Below are positions 37,481 through 49,639 of a DNA stretch of 64,000 bases, piece by piece; within the stretch, counting starts at the first letter, position 1, and every line of letters starts with the position of its first letter. The stretch comes from Dipylidium caninum. Its lineage: Eukaryota; Platyhelminthes; Cestoda; Cyclophyllidea; Dipylidiidae. The stretch spans positions 124,001 through 188,000 of the forward strand of contig QEYB01001597.1 in the NCBI GenBank assembly GCA_017562135.1, given 5' to 3'. The notes under the pieces were generated by a model. It was not told the origin of the DNA. It saw only the letters and a list, made by a program, of their open reading frames with translations, and ran no database searches. A program made the translations under genes and the position numbers.

Positions 37481-40380
37481 ATGGGAAAGCGCTTGTGGTT
37501 TTGCGTCGACTTAATTTGTATCCATCGCCCAGCGATTTGCAGATGTTGTGAATCAGCAATAAACCTAACAGTGTGTGATGAAATCCCGTAGGCCATATCG
37601 TCTAGTAGTGGCAATCGGCGTAAATAAATCTTCATAACTGTGTCAATCAAACGTCGTAAATGTGGCACATGTTCTCGTGGATGAGCGTCAACCTCGCGCA
37701 GGACGAGCCTTCTGCCGGGCTAAAAGTCCGTTTAGGCGCGGGGAGGCTCATTTTTTTTGAAGTTGCGCAAATCACCGACTCTCGGTAATGTTATCAAAGA
37801 CATTTCATTAACATTTGGAAAAAATTTGCCCATTTCCTCCATTTACTGACTATTCTTTCAGCTATCTGCGCGCGCAAACACTCACGTGCGCATTATCGAT
37901 CGAGCCAGATGAACTGTCGCCTCCGGGTGACTAATGCAGAGAAAAAATCAATACACGTGGGGAAGTTCGATAACCAGGTCTGTCTCAGTCGGTCGATGAG
38001 GAAATGGCACGCGCATTTGAATACTGCAAGGAAAAGGGCGACATCAATAAAACGCAGCTGTGTCGCATATGGAGGCACATTCGTGTTCTGGTCTCTTCAG
38101 TAAATCCTTAAAAAGTTTATTCAACCGAATGGTTTTCTGCAAAGAAGGAAATTTCCCCCAATAAAGTCAAATGTTGTAATGGAGAGATCCTCCATTTGGC
38201 ATTTCGACAACAAAAATTTTCAATGATGAGAGGTTGATGGCAAAGAAAACACCGTCGACATCACACAAAAGCGACTTTTTGTGCAACAAGTTAAGTGGGA
38301 TTAGTCAGGCCAAAATCGCGTCAGGAGGGTTTGCCCATTAAGATGTAAGAAAGCATCAATCTGCCTTCCTGAGATGTTCGTTGACGGCGGACTTTACCAA
38401 TACCTTTAGGATGACTCAAGTCTGCCTGAGAAAAAAGGGGAAAAAAGAGAGGCGCGAAGGGAGATTGCGTGGGGAGAGCGAATCGCCAGGGCGGAGGTAA
38501 TGAGTGACTCATCCAGTCGGGTAGCCAACGCGTGGACGGAACAGCAACGCCTGATTCGCTCACCCACCGGCCGACTGACTAATTGACACCACCCACTTGT
38601 TCGCCGGGGCGAGTGTGGAGGCGAGCAGCCGCCGTCGGTCAAAGGTTATGTCTGTTTAAATGGGTCAAACACGTCTCACGCGTCGGTTGCCTTGTGCGAT
38701 CCACGCGGCCTCGACTTTTACGGCACATGACCGGTTGCAACGCCTAAATGAAGTAACAAGGTAAAATGACAAAGGATTTATCATATTTGTACTTTGGCAA
38801 AGGGATGCCAAATAGGTGGTGAAACATGCAGGACATTAAAGTGGCGACTTCCCAACGCAAGAGGCGTCGAATGTGGTTGCCGCCACTTTGATGAGGATAT
38901 TATCGCCACATATCTATTTCCAGCCTATGAAACAGCCATTGACAGTGGGTTAGAAAGAGTAATTTATCTTAATAATGCCCAAATGCCCGTAATGTGTTGC
39001 CCAAAACGCTGCACCTGTCCGCAAAGGCAGGGCGAAGGACAGGCTAACCAATCAGAAGTGAACAAAAGGAGGCGGGCAGGCCGAAGTCGAATTTTGATGC
39101 GCAGGTGGGCTCGTTGATTCAGCGGACGCAAAGGGGGATCAGGAGGAGGCACTGGTATTGGCAGTGGGTTAATTGTGTGTTTGTGTACGCAGTTACAACT
39201 GTCGGACCGCAGACAACAAAAGCGTTCCGTAACTGCGGTTAGCGGGATCGCTCCGGGGTGAAAAATGGCCCGTACGGGCGAGATGGGGAAAGGTGAAGCG
39301 TTTGGAGGAAGCGAGAATTGCAGAGAGGGGTTTTAGAGCCGTAGGCCACTTGAAGAAAAGGAAAGAAGGCATGTCACACAGGACGCATTTTCCTGAGCAA
39401 ATTCCCCTGGCATACTGCTCTCGGCAGTAGAGGCGGTTTCGCAACTGCCGCCTAAGAGAATCGAATCAAAGTAAGCAGTTTAAGAACAAGCGAATGGCGT
39501 CAAAAGCACAGAAGATGAAACCCAGCATGCGTTCGGGAGGATCTTCCACCAAAGACACGGTTTTCGTAAATCGACACGAGACCAACTTGTTTCTGCACCC
39601 AAGAAAACCGACTAAGAAGCCGATAAACAAACTGGTTGCTTGTTGTCCACTTTCTAAAATCATTAGGCCGCTGTCAAGAGTGAAAAGCCCCCTCCATTAC
39701 CCGCGTTGAGGGTCTTTAAATGCTTCCCTTAAACCCCGTTTAACATTCCAGCCTCGGCGGTGTTACTTAACGTATTGCGGCGTTCGTAAGCACATTTTTG
39801 CTCTGCCTAGGTTGTTACGCAAATCGCCCCCAAAGGAGAGCATGGACAACACAGAGGATCGCGCTGAGACTCCCCAGAGGTCGTTATTCACTCGGCTCAT
39901 GCTGGCAGAATGATTGCCTGGCTGTATAATCAGTTCTAAGCTCTCATGGAGCACGAAGTACGCATTAATTGTCCTCCACGGGTGCACGAGGGCGTCAGAG
40001 GAAGGAAATTCACCGGAAGGCAGCGAGTAATTCGAGTGGTGTAAATCAAAAAAGGTGAGTACGAGGTTGGGAAGGGTCCACGATCGTAAGGGGGTCGGTC
40101 GACGTGTCAGTGCTGTCGCCCCCCCCCTCCCCCTCTGGGCATTACAAGCACTGACAGGCCAGGGAGAGAGGAGGGGGCGAGGGGAGGGGGACGGGAATAT
40201 TAATGACTGCTGTGACGACGGCCAATAAAACCGGTCGTGTGACTCATCCGCCGGCCGGAATTTTGCGTGAAATGGAAAGAACACACCCACAAACACATTG
40301 TCACACGCCCTCATCCCCACATGCGCTCAGTGGTGCGACCACCAAAAGCCCAAGTAAATCGTTGGCGTCCCGGGTCTGGC
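37481..40380. other. Intergenic, no gene recognised
   Basis: Frames of up to 185 codons are present (39763-40320 minus) but without recognisable domains, splice-consistent neighbours or copies elsewhere. A purine/pyrimidine-skewed stretch lies near 40120-40190. Confidence 0.45.
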
Positions 40381-40700
40381 CAAGCTGGGGCAACGACGTG
40401 GGGTTTAGGCGTGGGCCGCCACGCCCTCGGCCATCGCCAGAGCGGCCGGACGGACGGACGCCCAGATCAAATCTAAACAGTGGAGGGCGTCGCAACCGAG
40501 GCGGACGCACCGAAGCCGTTCGCGATGACGACCCGCGGCAGCGCGGTAGCAACCAGTTCGTCTGAGTCCGACCGCCGCCCCCCCCCCTCTCCACCACTGT
40601 CTTCGTTCAATTACTTCGCTGGGAACGGCGCCGATGTCCGCTCCTCCAGCTCGGGCCTCGACGTCGCGCGTCACGAAAGCTCATTAAAGTTAGGAATTTA
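40380..40700. promoter_or_regulatory. CpG-rich island-like segment
   Basis: This stretch is distinctly rich in CG dinucleotides (for example GGGCCGCCACGCC, CGGACGGACGGACG and GACGTCGCGCG) compared with sequence on both sides. It supports open frames in several phases on both strands, as expected from composition alone. It could be a promoter or a short GC-rich exon. No TATA box or adjacent gene start is evident, so function is unproven. Confidence 0.3.
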
Positions 40701-42589
40701 ACAGCGAGCCGCCGCGATAGACGGTGGGAAAGTTAGTGGGGAAAAATTCAAGCGAATTCTCACAAAGTAGCTCCCCCCGTTAATTAAAGTGTAGAAGATT
40801 AAAATAAGAAGCAAAAATGCACAAAGGTGCCGTCCGCGTGGCAGTGTGGACACCAAAAGTGTCGCATTCTTCACAACCGGGGGAAAGCGGACTTCAGTTC
40901 GGAGGTTTTGGGCCCAAAGATGTATGCAAGTCGGCACTCGACCGAGGGTGCCTTCGGTGAGGCAACAAGAGGCTCAAGGACTCGGCGGTGCCGCTTGGCA
41001 AAAAAATATGCAACACTGAGGCTTCACACTTCACTGTCGATCTGCCCGTAATTGCCAAAACACGGCCACCAAATCATTGAAGACCTGCTGAATCCCCAAC
41101 AACCGCCCTCATGGCGCCGAAAGGGCATCGACGACGTCGTTTTGGTCACGGAAAACACTTTTTTGTATCAAGCAGTTCCGTCTGAAACTGCCACTTCAAC
41201 TAGCACCGCTGCGTGACATTTGCCGGCCTCTTCGCGTTACCACCACCGTCCAATTCTTGCCCACTGCACAAAAAGAAATGGCATATTTACTTTGGTTAAG
41301 GTTAAGACGAGGAACGGAATGCCAGTGTTCCAGCCAGATGTGTGCTACCACCACAACTCCACGCTTGGAAGTGCTGAGGAAAGGCGACACACAGTTGCGA
41401 TCGGCATAATCAGGCCTTGGCCACTCCCCAATTGGGCGGTCTACCTTTCGCCCGGCCAAAGCAACCAACCTGCCCTCAAACACGGCGTGAAGGGCGGCTA
41501 ATCCGACTGTCCCTCAAGGCCAAAGCGTCTGGCTTTAGTCCGCTCCTCCTCCATTGAATGGACAGCTCTGGAAAGCTTTCAGACCAACACAGATAGACCG
41601 CCACATAATGCCGGACCACTTTGCATCCCATTAGGCGGGGGTGAGGGGAGACGGCGCGAGAGGAGACAATCAAACCGCCAGGGACGCTACACCAGGCAAT
41701 AAGGTGCTCCCTTTGAGCGCATCGCGCGCCTGTCGCCGTCCAGCGAGTCGGTCGCGCCCGTGTGGATTGGCGTTTATGGCCAAAGATGGCCGACAAACCC
41801 TATACTCACCTTAGAGCAGGGAAACAAAGGTTAATGATGAATGATAATGGGGAGGCAAGGGGGATCTAGTAGCACTCCATGGATGAGTTGAGTGGGAGAA
41901 CAGGACGACGCCATAAATCCGGTCAATCGGATGCAATGGGCAACCACAAGGGGATGACAGGTCAAATAGACACCCAACGCACCCCGAAGGCATCAGCAAC
42001 TTTGTCATTAGCGCATTTTCGCGGACAGAAGTGAAGAAGCTGGGAGGCAGCGCGGTGCCGATTTGGTTCTCGTTGCGGAGTAGCTAATTTATAGCACAAA
42101 AGCCCTCCGCAAGTTAACCAAAAGAACATTCTTTGGATCCGAGGACAAGGAGATGGAACCAAATTCTTCTTTGGCAATCCTCCTAGAACCAAAAGATGCC
42201 CAAGAAACCGCCAACACCCGTCGCCCAGTCATTGAGAAGAACAGTGTTGGCTGAAGAAGAGAATGCTTTTTTTTTTAGGATATCGACAACATCGTCAGCG
42301 CTGATTCCACTTCGAGTCGAAAGAAGGGAGAAAGGGAGGAGTAGGGAGGCTTAGGCAGAGTGGTGAAACGTTCCATTCTATATACACAGACTAGAAAGAG
42401 TGGAAAGGAGTGGGGCAGAAACGGAAGGTGGGTCTCCATCTCCCCTGAAGGACATACACAAAGAGAATAAAACATGGCGCGTGCAGGGAAGGCCTTGCCA
42501 AATTTACACAGGAGAAAGAAGAAGGAAGAGAGAAGAGAGAGAGAAATGATGAGAACAGAGAGGAAGAGGGAGATGCGAGAGGAGTAGAC
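40701..42589. other. 3' flank of the ARHGAP39-like gene; no other gene seen
   Basis: Downstream of the minus-strand stop at 42590. The first ~300 bases are purine-rich on the plus strand and so pyrimidine-rich in the transcript; they are presumably 3' UTR. I did not find a clear minus-strand AATAAA signal close by. Confidence 0.4.
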
Positions 42590-42892
42590 TCAACGAGAAA
42601 CAGATGAGTGAAGGCTGTAGGAGGCATTCTCCGTCCCCGTTTCCCCTTCGTATTCGGGTCCCGCCTCGGTTTCGATCGCAGCTTCCGATGTTGTGGCGTT
42701 CAGCAGCGCGGCCTCCGCGTCCACGTTGAGGTGGCAGATGAGGAGGCGGGTGAAAGCGGTCTGCGACTGAACCGAGTTGAGCAGCTCGCTCGGGTTGTTG
42801 GAGGTGGAGCGGAAGAGGTTGGGTGCGATGACGGTGGCCAAGTTTCGCGCGTCCATTAGAGAGGTGCATGCGTTCTCCTGACGAACCAAGTG
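42590..42892 (-). CDS. ARHGAP39: ARHGAP39-like terminal exon: RhoGAP end and stop
   Basis: Acceptor TATTCTCCAG, then HLVRQENACTSLMDARNLAT and VIAPNLFRSTSNNPSELL, ending at a TGA at 42590-42592. NLATVIAPNLF carries the conserved asparagine of RhoGAP domains. The tail after LLICHLNVDAEAAL is short, acidic and unlike the family; similar proteins also end soon after the GAP domain. Confidence 0.9.
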   Translation of the reverse strand, partial: HLVRQENACTSLMDARNLATVIAPNLFRSTSNNPSELLNSVQSQTAFTRLLICHLNVDAEAALLNATTSEAAIETEAGPEYEGETGTENASYSLHSSVSR

Positions 42893-45800
42893 CTGGAGAA
42901 TATAACAAGAACGAATTGTACGTTGTCGTTTGCCACTGCACTGGTAGACGTCAAATTAAAATATACCGCAGGCCAAGGTACATGAAAGGAAGATTAAAAA
43001 CGGCCACCATGGCGCTTCTTGATGGTTCGGCCAGTGCTTCTAATTCTGGCGTTCGAGTGAAGTACAAAAAAGTGCTGCAACACGATGCTACTGAGGCTTT
43101 CGAAGTGACCGCGAACCGCCCCAACCTCGCCTTTTGCCTCGTTTAGGTGAAAAGTAAATCCCAAAGTGGAGAAGGTAACGAAAGAGGACCGACCCAGAGG
43201 GAGTTATTTGCTTACAAAATCCTCGCCTTCACGTGGTTTCAACAGAGATAACGGTTGTCACTTCACTCACGCGCTCAACCTCAGCGCGAGGGCGCCCGAA
43301 ATTCCTCGAGGACTCGGGTTAGTGGTTGATGGAGTTTCCCAAGTGCGTCGCAGTCGATCGCTACGCGGCTGTCTTCACAACACATTCACTAGGAAAAAAT
43401 TGCCATAAAGTCGCCGCCTAATCGCTTCCTTAAGCCATTGAATGGGTATCAGAACCGCGCAAGTAGGGAGAGACGAGTTGGGGCATAATTCACGGGGAGG
43501 AAAGAGTCGCAATAAATGTTGTCCATGTGTACTTAACGTCCCCCCAACTGTTGTATTCGCCCTCGTCGTTAACTTCGGAGCTCAAATGGAGTGCGGTTAG
43601 ACGGTGAACTCCGGGCCAGTTGGCCAGTATTGCAAGTCATATCAAAAAAGACGGAGCTTCCGGTAGTGAATGATCAAAGATAAAAAAATTTGGCCAAGTT
43701 CAGTTACCACCTTTCCTCATGCGCGATTTTTGTTTCAATATTCAGTTGTTACGTGAGATAAGGACAAAAGCGAACGGCAGGTCGTCACACTCGCGAGACT
43801 ACACGGCGTTTGAACCTGCGAAGTGATGTCCAACGTCTTTCTCGCCGCCCTGGCCAAGGGAGGCGCTGAAAGCCCACCTTAGCGCAAAGGTCTTAGCGGA
43901 TTTAAAGACCGTTCACTGAAGACGACAGCAGGCGTGGATTAGGGGAGAAGCGGCAGAGCAGGTAGATAAGAGAGCAACGTAGGTCAAGGGAGTGAACTTT
44001 CATGCCACCAGGTATCCAACTTACTTGGCACAGCTTGATGAGATAGAGCAGAACTCGGCGATTTATCCTCGGAAGACGCCGGACCATGGTGCAACACTTC
44101 TCGATTTGCGATGTGCCTGCTATCGCCGTCGCCGCCCCAGCAGACTTCTCGAGGGCCTCCGCTTCAATTGCCGCGGCGAAAACCTCGGGGCCAGTGCCGG
44201 TGGCACCAGTGGCGTAGCCATCTCGCGGAGCCAGAGTTTCAGCAACGCCGCGGCTAGATGAGGGTCGAGAAAAGAGCCCTTTTCAGTGTTGCCACCACCG
44301 CCGCCGCCGCCACTAGTGCCACCCGATTCCCCGAATCCGGCGAGGTCGCCAGGCCACAGGGAGCGGGGTGTGAGGAGCATGTATTCCGCTGGGTGGGAGG
44401 GAATAGGGGAGGGCTTCAGGGGGAGGGAGAAAGAACCAGTGAGAGCAGGACAGTGGAGAAGGGCGCTGCGAGTGGCGCTGATGGAGGGAACGGAGAAGAC
44501 AGGAGAGGAAGGCTCAGGAGCGAAAACTCGTTGAGAGTGACTCCATCCCTTCGGGGGAGGACGGACGATGGTGAAGGCGGGGTTGAGGTCTCGGGAGGAC
44601 ACTTCAAGCACGCGAAAGACCTCAAAGAGCTTCTCGAGTTGGAATCGGACAGAAGTCAAAACGTCTTGATCGGCAGAAACACTGAAAAAAAAAAGATCTG
44701 AGTTTAAGATATTGTAAAAAGTTATACCATTGGGAAAACTATGGTCTTTGGTGACAATTAGGAGATTTTGTTGCGAACAAATCCCCAAGTGGTGCGGTTC
44801 CGAGTGGACGAGGTCGTGTCCTGTGCACGCAGTGGCTCACGGGGTGCTGAGAGCAAATGAAGGAAAAAGGGAGAGAGGGGAAGGGAGCGAGAGAGGGAGG
44901 AAAAAGTAGGTGAATCGACCTGAAACCACATTTTTTATGCACGCAAAAGACTCTTCTAGCAAGCAGGCCAGAACTCGTACTTAAGTCAAGTATTTATGTG
45001 GTCAAATTCACCGCGTTGAAGCCAAAGTAAGTGAAAGCGAGGAGGGACACCGAGAAGTTCGTCACCGCCCTCGAAGACAACTTTTTGACTGAACCAAAAA
45101 TGCTCAATTGCCCACACTTTCGATAAGAGCGAAGAGAAGAGACAAAATACTTGCCCAAAGCGCGGAAAGAAGAGTGTAAGTATAGAGAGCAAGATAAATC
45201 GTGTCGTCTGCCTCTGATGAGTGGCCGTCACCAAAATTTAAATGTTTATAGCGCAAACAGGCTTCCCAAATGACAAATACTGGAAGTGTGTCGACAAACA
45301 ACTTGTGAAGCCGAATAATACATAAAAAATTGTCAAAAAAACGGGGATAGGTTGATTTGACGTAAGGACACAGTTCATCCCGACCGAAATAAATCTGCTC
45401 TCGTGGGAAAGCACAAGTGGTGGAGAAGTTGTAGCTGCTCAGAAAGTGCGAGTGAAAGTGTAAGAAGAAAAGGGTTGAGGAACACACCAAAACACCTCCT
45501 GATAGCCCATTTGTGGCTCGATGTGCTCGGCCGTGGAGAAACGTGGAGTTTCCGTTCACAGTCACCACGAGGTGGGAGATCAAGGAGACGCTCAAGCCAC
45601 ACGAGGCATCGGCGTATCTTTTATCGCGGCTACGGTGAGCACCACTACTTCAAGCAATAACTGCTGAAAAAGAGATGGCAAATTGCCTCAACGCCTTGGT
45701 ATCAGCGTCCATTAACTCCGTGGTATAAAGTTTTCTTTCAACTTTGGTCCCGTTTTAATTATGCCATTATTTAGGCAGAGTCAGGCCACATCGAGACCTG

Positions 45801-48800
45801 TCAAATGCTGTCAAAAGGGCGGACGCCTCGATGGTGTTGGCATCCACAGAAAACCAAAACCTCTTCTGCGGCGCAGAGGTCTGACAAAAAAGCGGCAAGA
45901 CTTGCCTTGATAAGACCGGTTAGTGCGTCTTAGAATTACACACTGAATGAAATGAGGCAGATGCGGACCTCGGAATGACATCACAAAGAGCAGTCAGTGT
46001 CACAAACGCACACAAACACACAGACGCAGGAAGAGGAAAGAGGTGATGCATAAGCGAGTGAAACAAACGGCAGTGAAGAATTGTGTCACGAGAGGAAGAG
46101 AGAAGACCCTCTCCATCAGACTTGTGCTGAAAACTTTGCCCATTTGGTAAAAATTTGCACTTTGGATTTCCGAGAGCTGGTGGAGGAGTCACAATGCCTC
46201 ACGACGTCTAAGTGGAAAAGACGGCGGTCCCTATTTTTGCCGGTGCTGGAGGCGGTGCGAAAAACGCTCGGGGTCACTGAAGGACCGAGGGTGCGGTGAT
46301 TCAAGTGGGAGGCAAGAGGACAAAAAACACCAAATCTTATACACAGGGGATGCGTAAAAAGGCACTGTCAGTGTAGGAAAACCGGGGAGTGATGTAAGGG
46401 AAAAAGCTTGCAGGAGGACTTTTAACACATCGCGGTAGCACATGAGACGTAGAAAATTTCGGGAGGAGAGAGTCCCTTCCGAAACCTTCGTTAAGTCGTT
46501 GCGAGACAGTCGTCGCTTCTGGGGTCTACTTCAAAGATTTGTCAATGTGCGTGCTGAAAGATGGCAGGCCTGTTTTGGACCAACACACGCACGGAGAATG
46601 GGACACATTTTCTCAACCATCCGTAGAATAGACCTGCTGAAAATGCGAGAATACGCAGCGGTTTTATCGTCTTGCGGTGAAGGTGGCCAAGCTAATCGTA
46701 GGATTCAGTCGGCCATCATTGTTGGACGGGCAGAGGACGGACGAAAGGCAACCGCGGAAACGGATATGCTAGTCTTTTGCCTTTGGAGGTAGAGAAGTCT
46801 TTTCGTGTAAACATACACTCTCAATTTAGGCATTCGCCGTGGCCACTTCCACGGACGTCAAAGAGAATGCAGGCAGCTTTGCCGCTCCACCCACCTCACT
46901 TTTCCCTGAGGCGTAGTAAAACTATGCTAAAAAGTTGTGTGCATGTACACATGAAAACGGATAGATGGTGAGACGGTTCCACGTGATTTACCGAAAAATG
47001 CCCTCCGCTTTGGCGCCGTTGAGACGAAGCAACTCTTCGGTGAGGAAAATTTGAATCCACGGCAGACGGAGGGAGGGAAAACGACAGGACTGAATCTTCA
47101 TCATCTCCTCCAAACTGCTCCCGAAGATGCCCGGTTTGAGAAGAAAATCCTACACAAAAGTCGAAAGTAGGAAAATCAGACGGTGGATTTGCTCATTTAA
47201 TTTCTAACTCAAAATGTCTCACAACCGTAAAGGACTTTTGAAAAAATTACGACGGCTTCCAGGAGCACAGCTGACTTTCAGGATTTTTCCTGGGAACGGC
47301 TCTTCTAATGCCCACAATTTGGCGAAAAATTTACACCAAATCCACACGTGAACTCCACGGCCACCATGGAAATTGCAACAAAAGATACTTTTTAACCTTT
47401 AACCGGTAACTGCGAGATGAAAGAAAGAACCAAATACATGGAAGTTGGTAATGATGTCACGAAGTGCGTGGAAATGCCACGACCCCGGATTAAAATGTCT
47501 TCCAGGAGGGCAGTGACTTCTACCCCACGAAATACTAGTAAAAGCAGCCCAGTCACCTCATAACGGAAACTAGCGAAGGAGAGGGAATTTTGCCTTCACA
47601 GAAAAAAGGGTATTTCTCCGACGAAGTCAAGCGAAATGATGTGACACACTTCTGTCGAGCTTCGAGCAAATTAGCCGTTTAAAAGACGGTCAGCGAGAAA
47701 AAACTCGGTAGCCTAGTTGCCTTACGAAAAAGGTTGTCGAATAGGTCGTGGTGTAAACAATAACTCTTTCACTAAAATCGTTTGAATCTCACGTATTTTT
47801 CAAATTAATTTTTCGCGACGACTTGCGCTGACACTGAGAAAACCGGCGTTTGGGGTAGGAAGAACGTCCATATCGCGTAGACTGCATTAGCCACTGGCAA
47901 CCGATGTCTCGGAGAGATTACGCGGGCGGAGCCAAAAAAAGGGTGAAAGTAACAAATCCGTCGGAAGCACAGGGTAAACTCTAGTCATAACGACGAGTTC
48001 ACGTGTTAAATGAAATTCATAACAGACCTAAGAGGGCTTGCGTTAGGCCGGCAACGCGAATCGACGAGTTGGGCGGCGGAGTGCAGGGGAGGCGTCTGGT
48101 CGCCAGGGCGTGGGACAGATACGCCAATGGAAAAAAGTGTCAAAATTATACCTGGAGTGGTTCACAAATAGTTTGGAATTGCAGCACCAACCACTTGGCC
48201 TGTGACATCGCTCCCCATGCGGTCGTTTTCCACGAGAAGCACTCGTCCACCGCCAGCGGGGCCCGCCAAGCTCCATTAGGAAAGAAAGGACGCGAGTCGG
48301 AGCGAGTGTGGTACACCAGGCTCGGAGACAGGGCGGCGCTGTCTCACGGCCATTATGCAAATGCACCGAGCGGAGAGGGAATCACGAATGTCTGTGCCTA
48401 CGCCAATGAGTCACAAGGCCCCGGAAAGTGAGAAAGTCGGAAAGAAACGGCCGACTGCCAGCGGAAAACAGAGTTATAAAAAAGACCGCCGGTTTTTCGA
48501 AACTTCTTCCCCATGGCATTTGCTCGAAAAGGCAAAAACAAACGCAGAAGTCGCTAGTGTGTGGCGGTCGTGTGCGTGAGGGAGCAACAATGTATTGTCG
48601 CGTGATTTATCGCTCCTACGCGGGTCCACGAGATTTGCTGGCTCGAGGAAAGGAAGACGAAACAGAAGTGGGGCGTTGAAAGTTTAAGGCGTGGATTTTC
48701 GAACGCCCATCTCGCCAATGCATACCGAGGAGTCCGGAGAATGCACCAAGTGAAAGGAGCTCAGAGAGTGGGAAAATCACAAAACCGAACGTGGAGGAGG

Positions 48801-49601
48801 AAACTTACTGGCACAGGCAACCTACAAGTTCTCAGGCATTAGATTAGGCCGAAACATCCCCTCATCTCGTTCAGAGTCGCCTATTGAACACTTAGCTCTT
48901 GTTTCGGAAAAGTTAGTTGGGAAAAGAGAGAGAGAGAGAGAAAGAAGCGAAGCAACTTTGAAGCAGTGAGTAGCGAGGAAAAAGTTTCTCTTCTCTTACG
49001 TTCCTTAAAAGTTACTTTTAGCAATAAAAAATGTTAGGTTAAACCTCTTTTGATGCAGAAAAATTGGCTGTTACCAGATCTTTGTTGTGTTTCTAGTAAT
49101 TCCAACCCCATTAATCAGTCCGGATTTGACATTCTCTTGAATAGGCATAACTCGGGAGCATTTTGAAGGAGCCGACAACGATTTTCTCGGGAGAGAACGC
49201 GGCGGACTGCCTCTAAGTTGATGCGATAAATTATGGAAACACAAATCCGAGAAGAGGAAAGTTTTACAGAAAAAGTAAAGAAGCGTTGGTGCGAAAGTGG
49301 AGAATGTGGAATGAATGTTGAGGGGAGAGATTATGCAGTGGCTCAGGTTAGATTAAAAGGCGATGTAAAATATCGGAGTGAAAGTATTTACTGCCTAAAG
49401 AAGAGGAGACACTCTCCAAGTGTCCAAACTATGAAAAGAATCGTTTGTTTGCAAACGTTAAAGGGACACAAAGGCAACACATTTAGCCATGAACCGAAGT
49501 CAGCTTGTCAAAATGAAGAGAAATGACACCAACGGATCATGCACAAAGAAAACGCAGCCGGTTCTCCGATCACATGTTCTCGGGCCTAGTGCACTGAAAA
49601 C

Positions 49602-49639
<38 letters not shown>

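Noticed and set aside
39763..40320. 185-codon minus-strand open frame
   Set aside because: No domain or repeat support, and part of it runs through low-complexity C/T-rich sequence.
44258..44701. 147-codon plus-strand open frame
   Set aside because: It is the antisense shadow of the RhoGAP exon at 44025-44681, which is supported by homology and splice sites.
44739..44942. Minus-strand frame considered as the exon before the RhoGAP middle exon
   Set aside because: It lacks the EGIFR motif and a phase-2 donor; the correct exon was found at 46992-47149.
45104..45595. 163-codon minus-strand frame (DELCPYVKSTYPRFFDNF)
   Set aside because: It lies between two exons whose phases already join (46992 to 44681), matches no part of the ARHGAP39 family and has no fitting splice pair.
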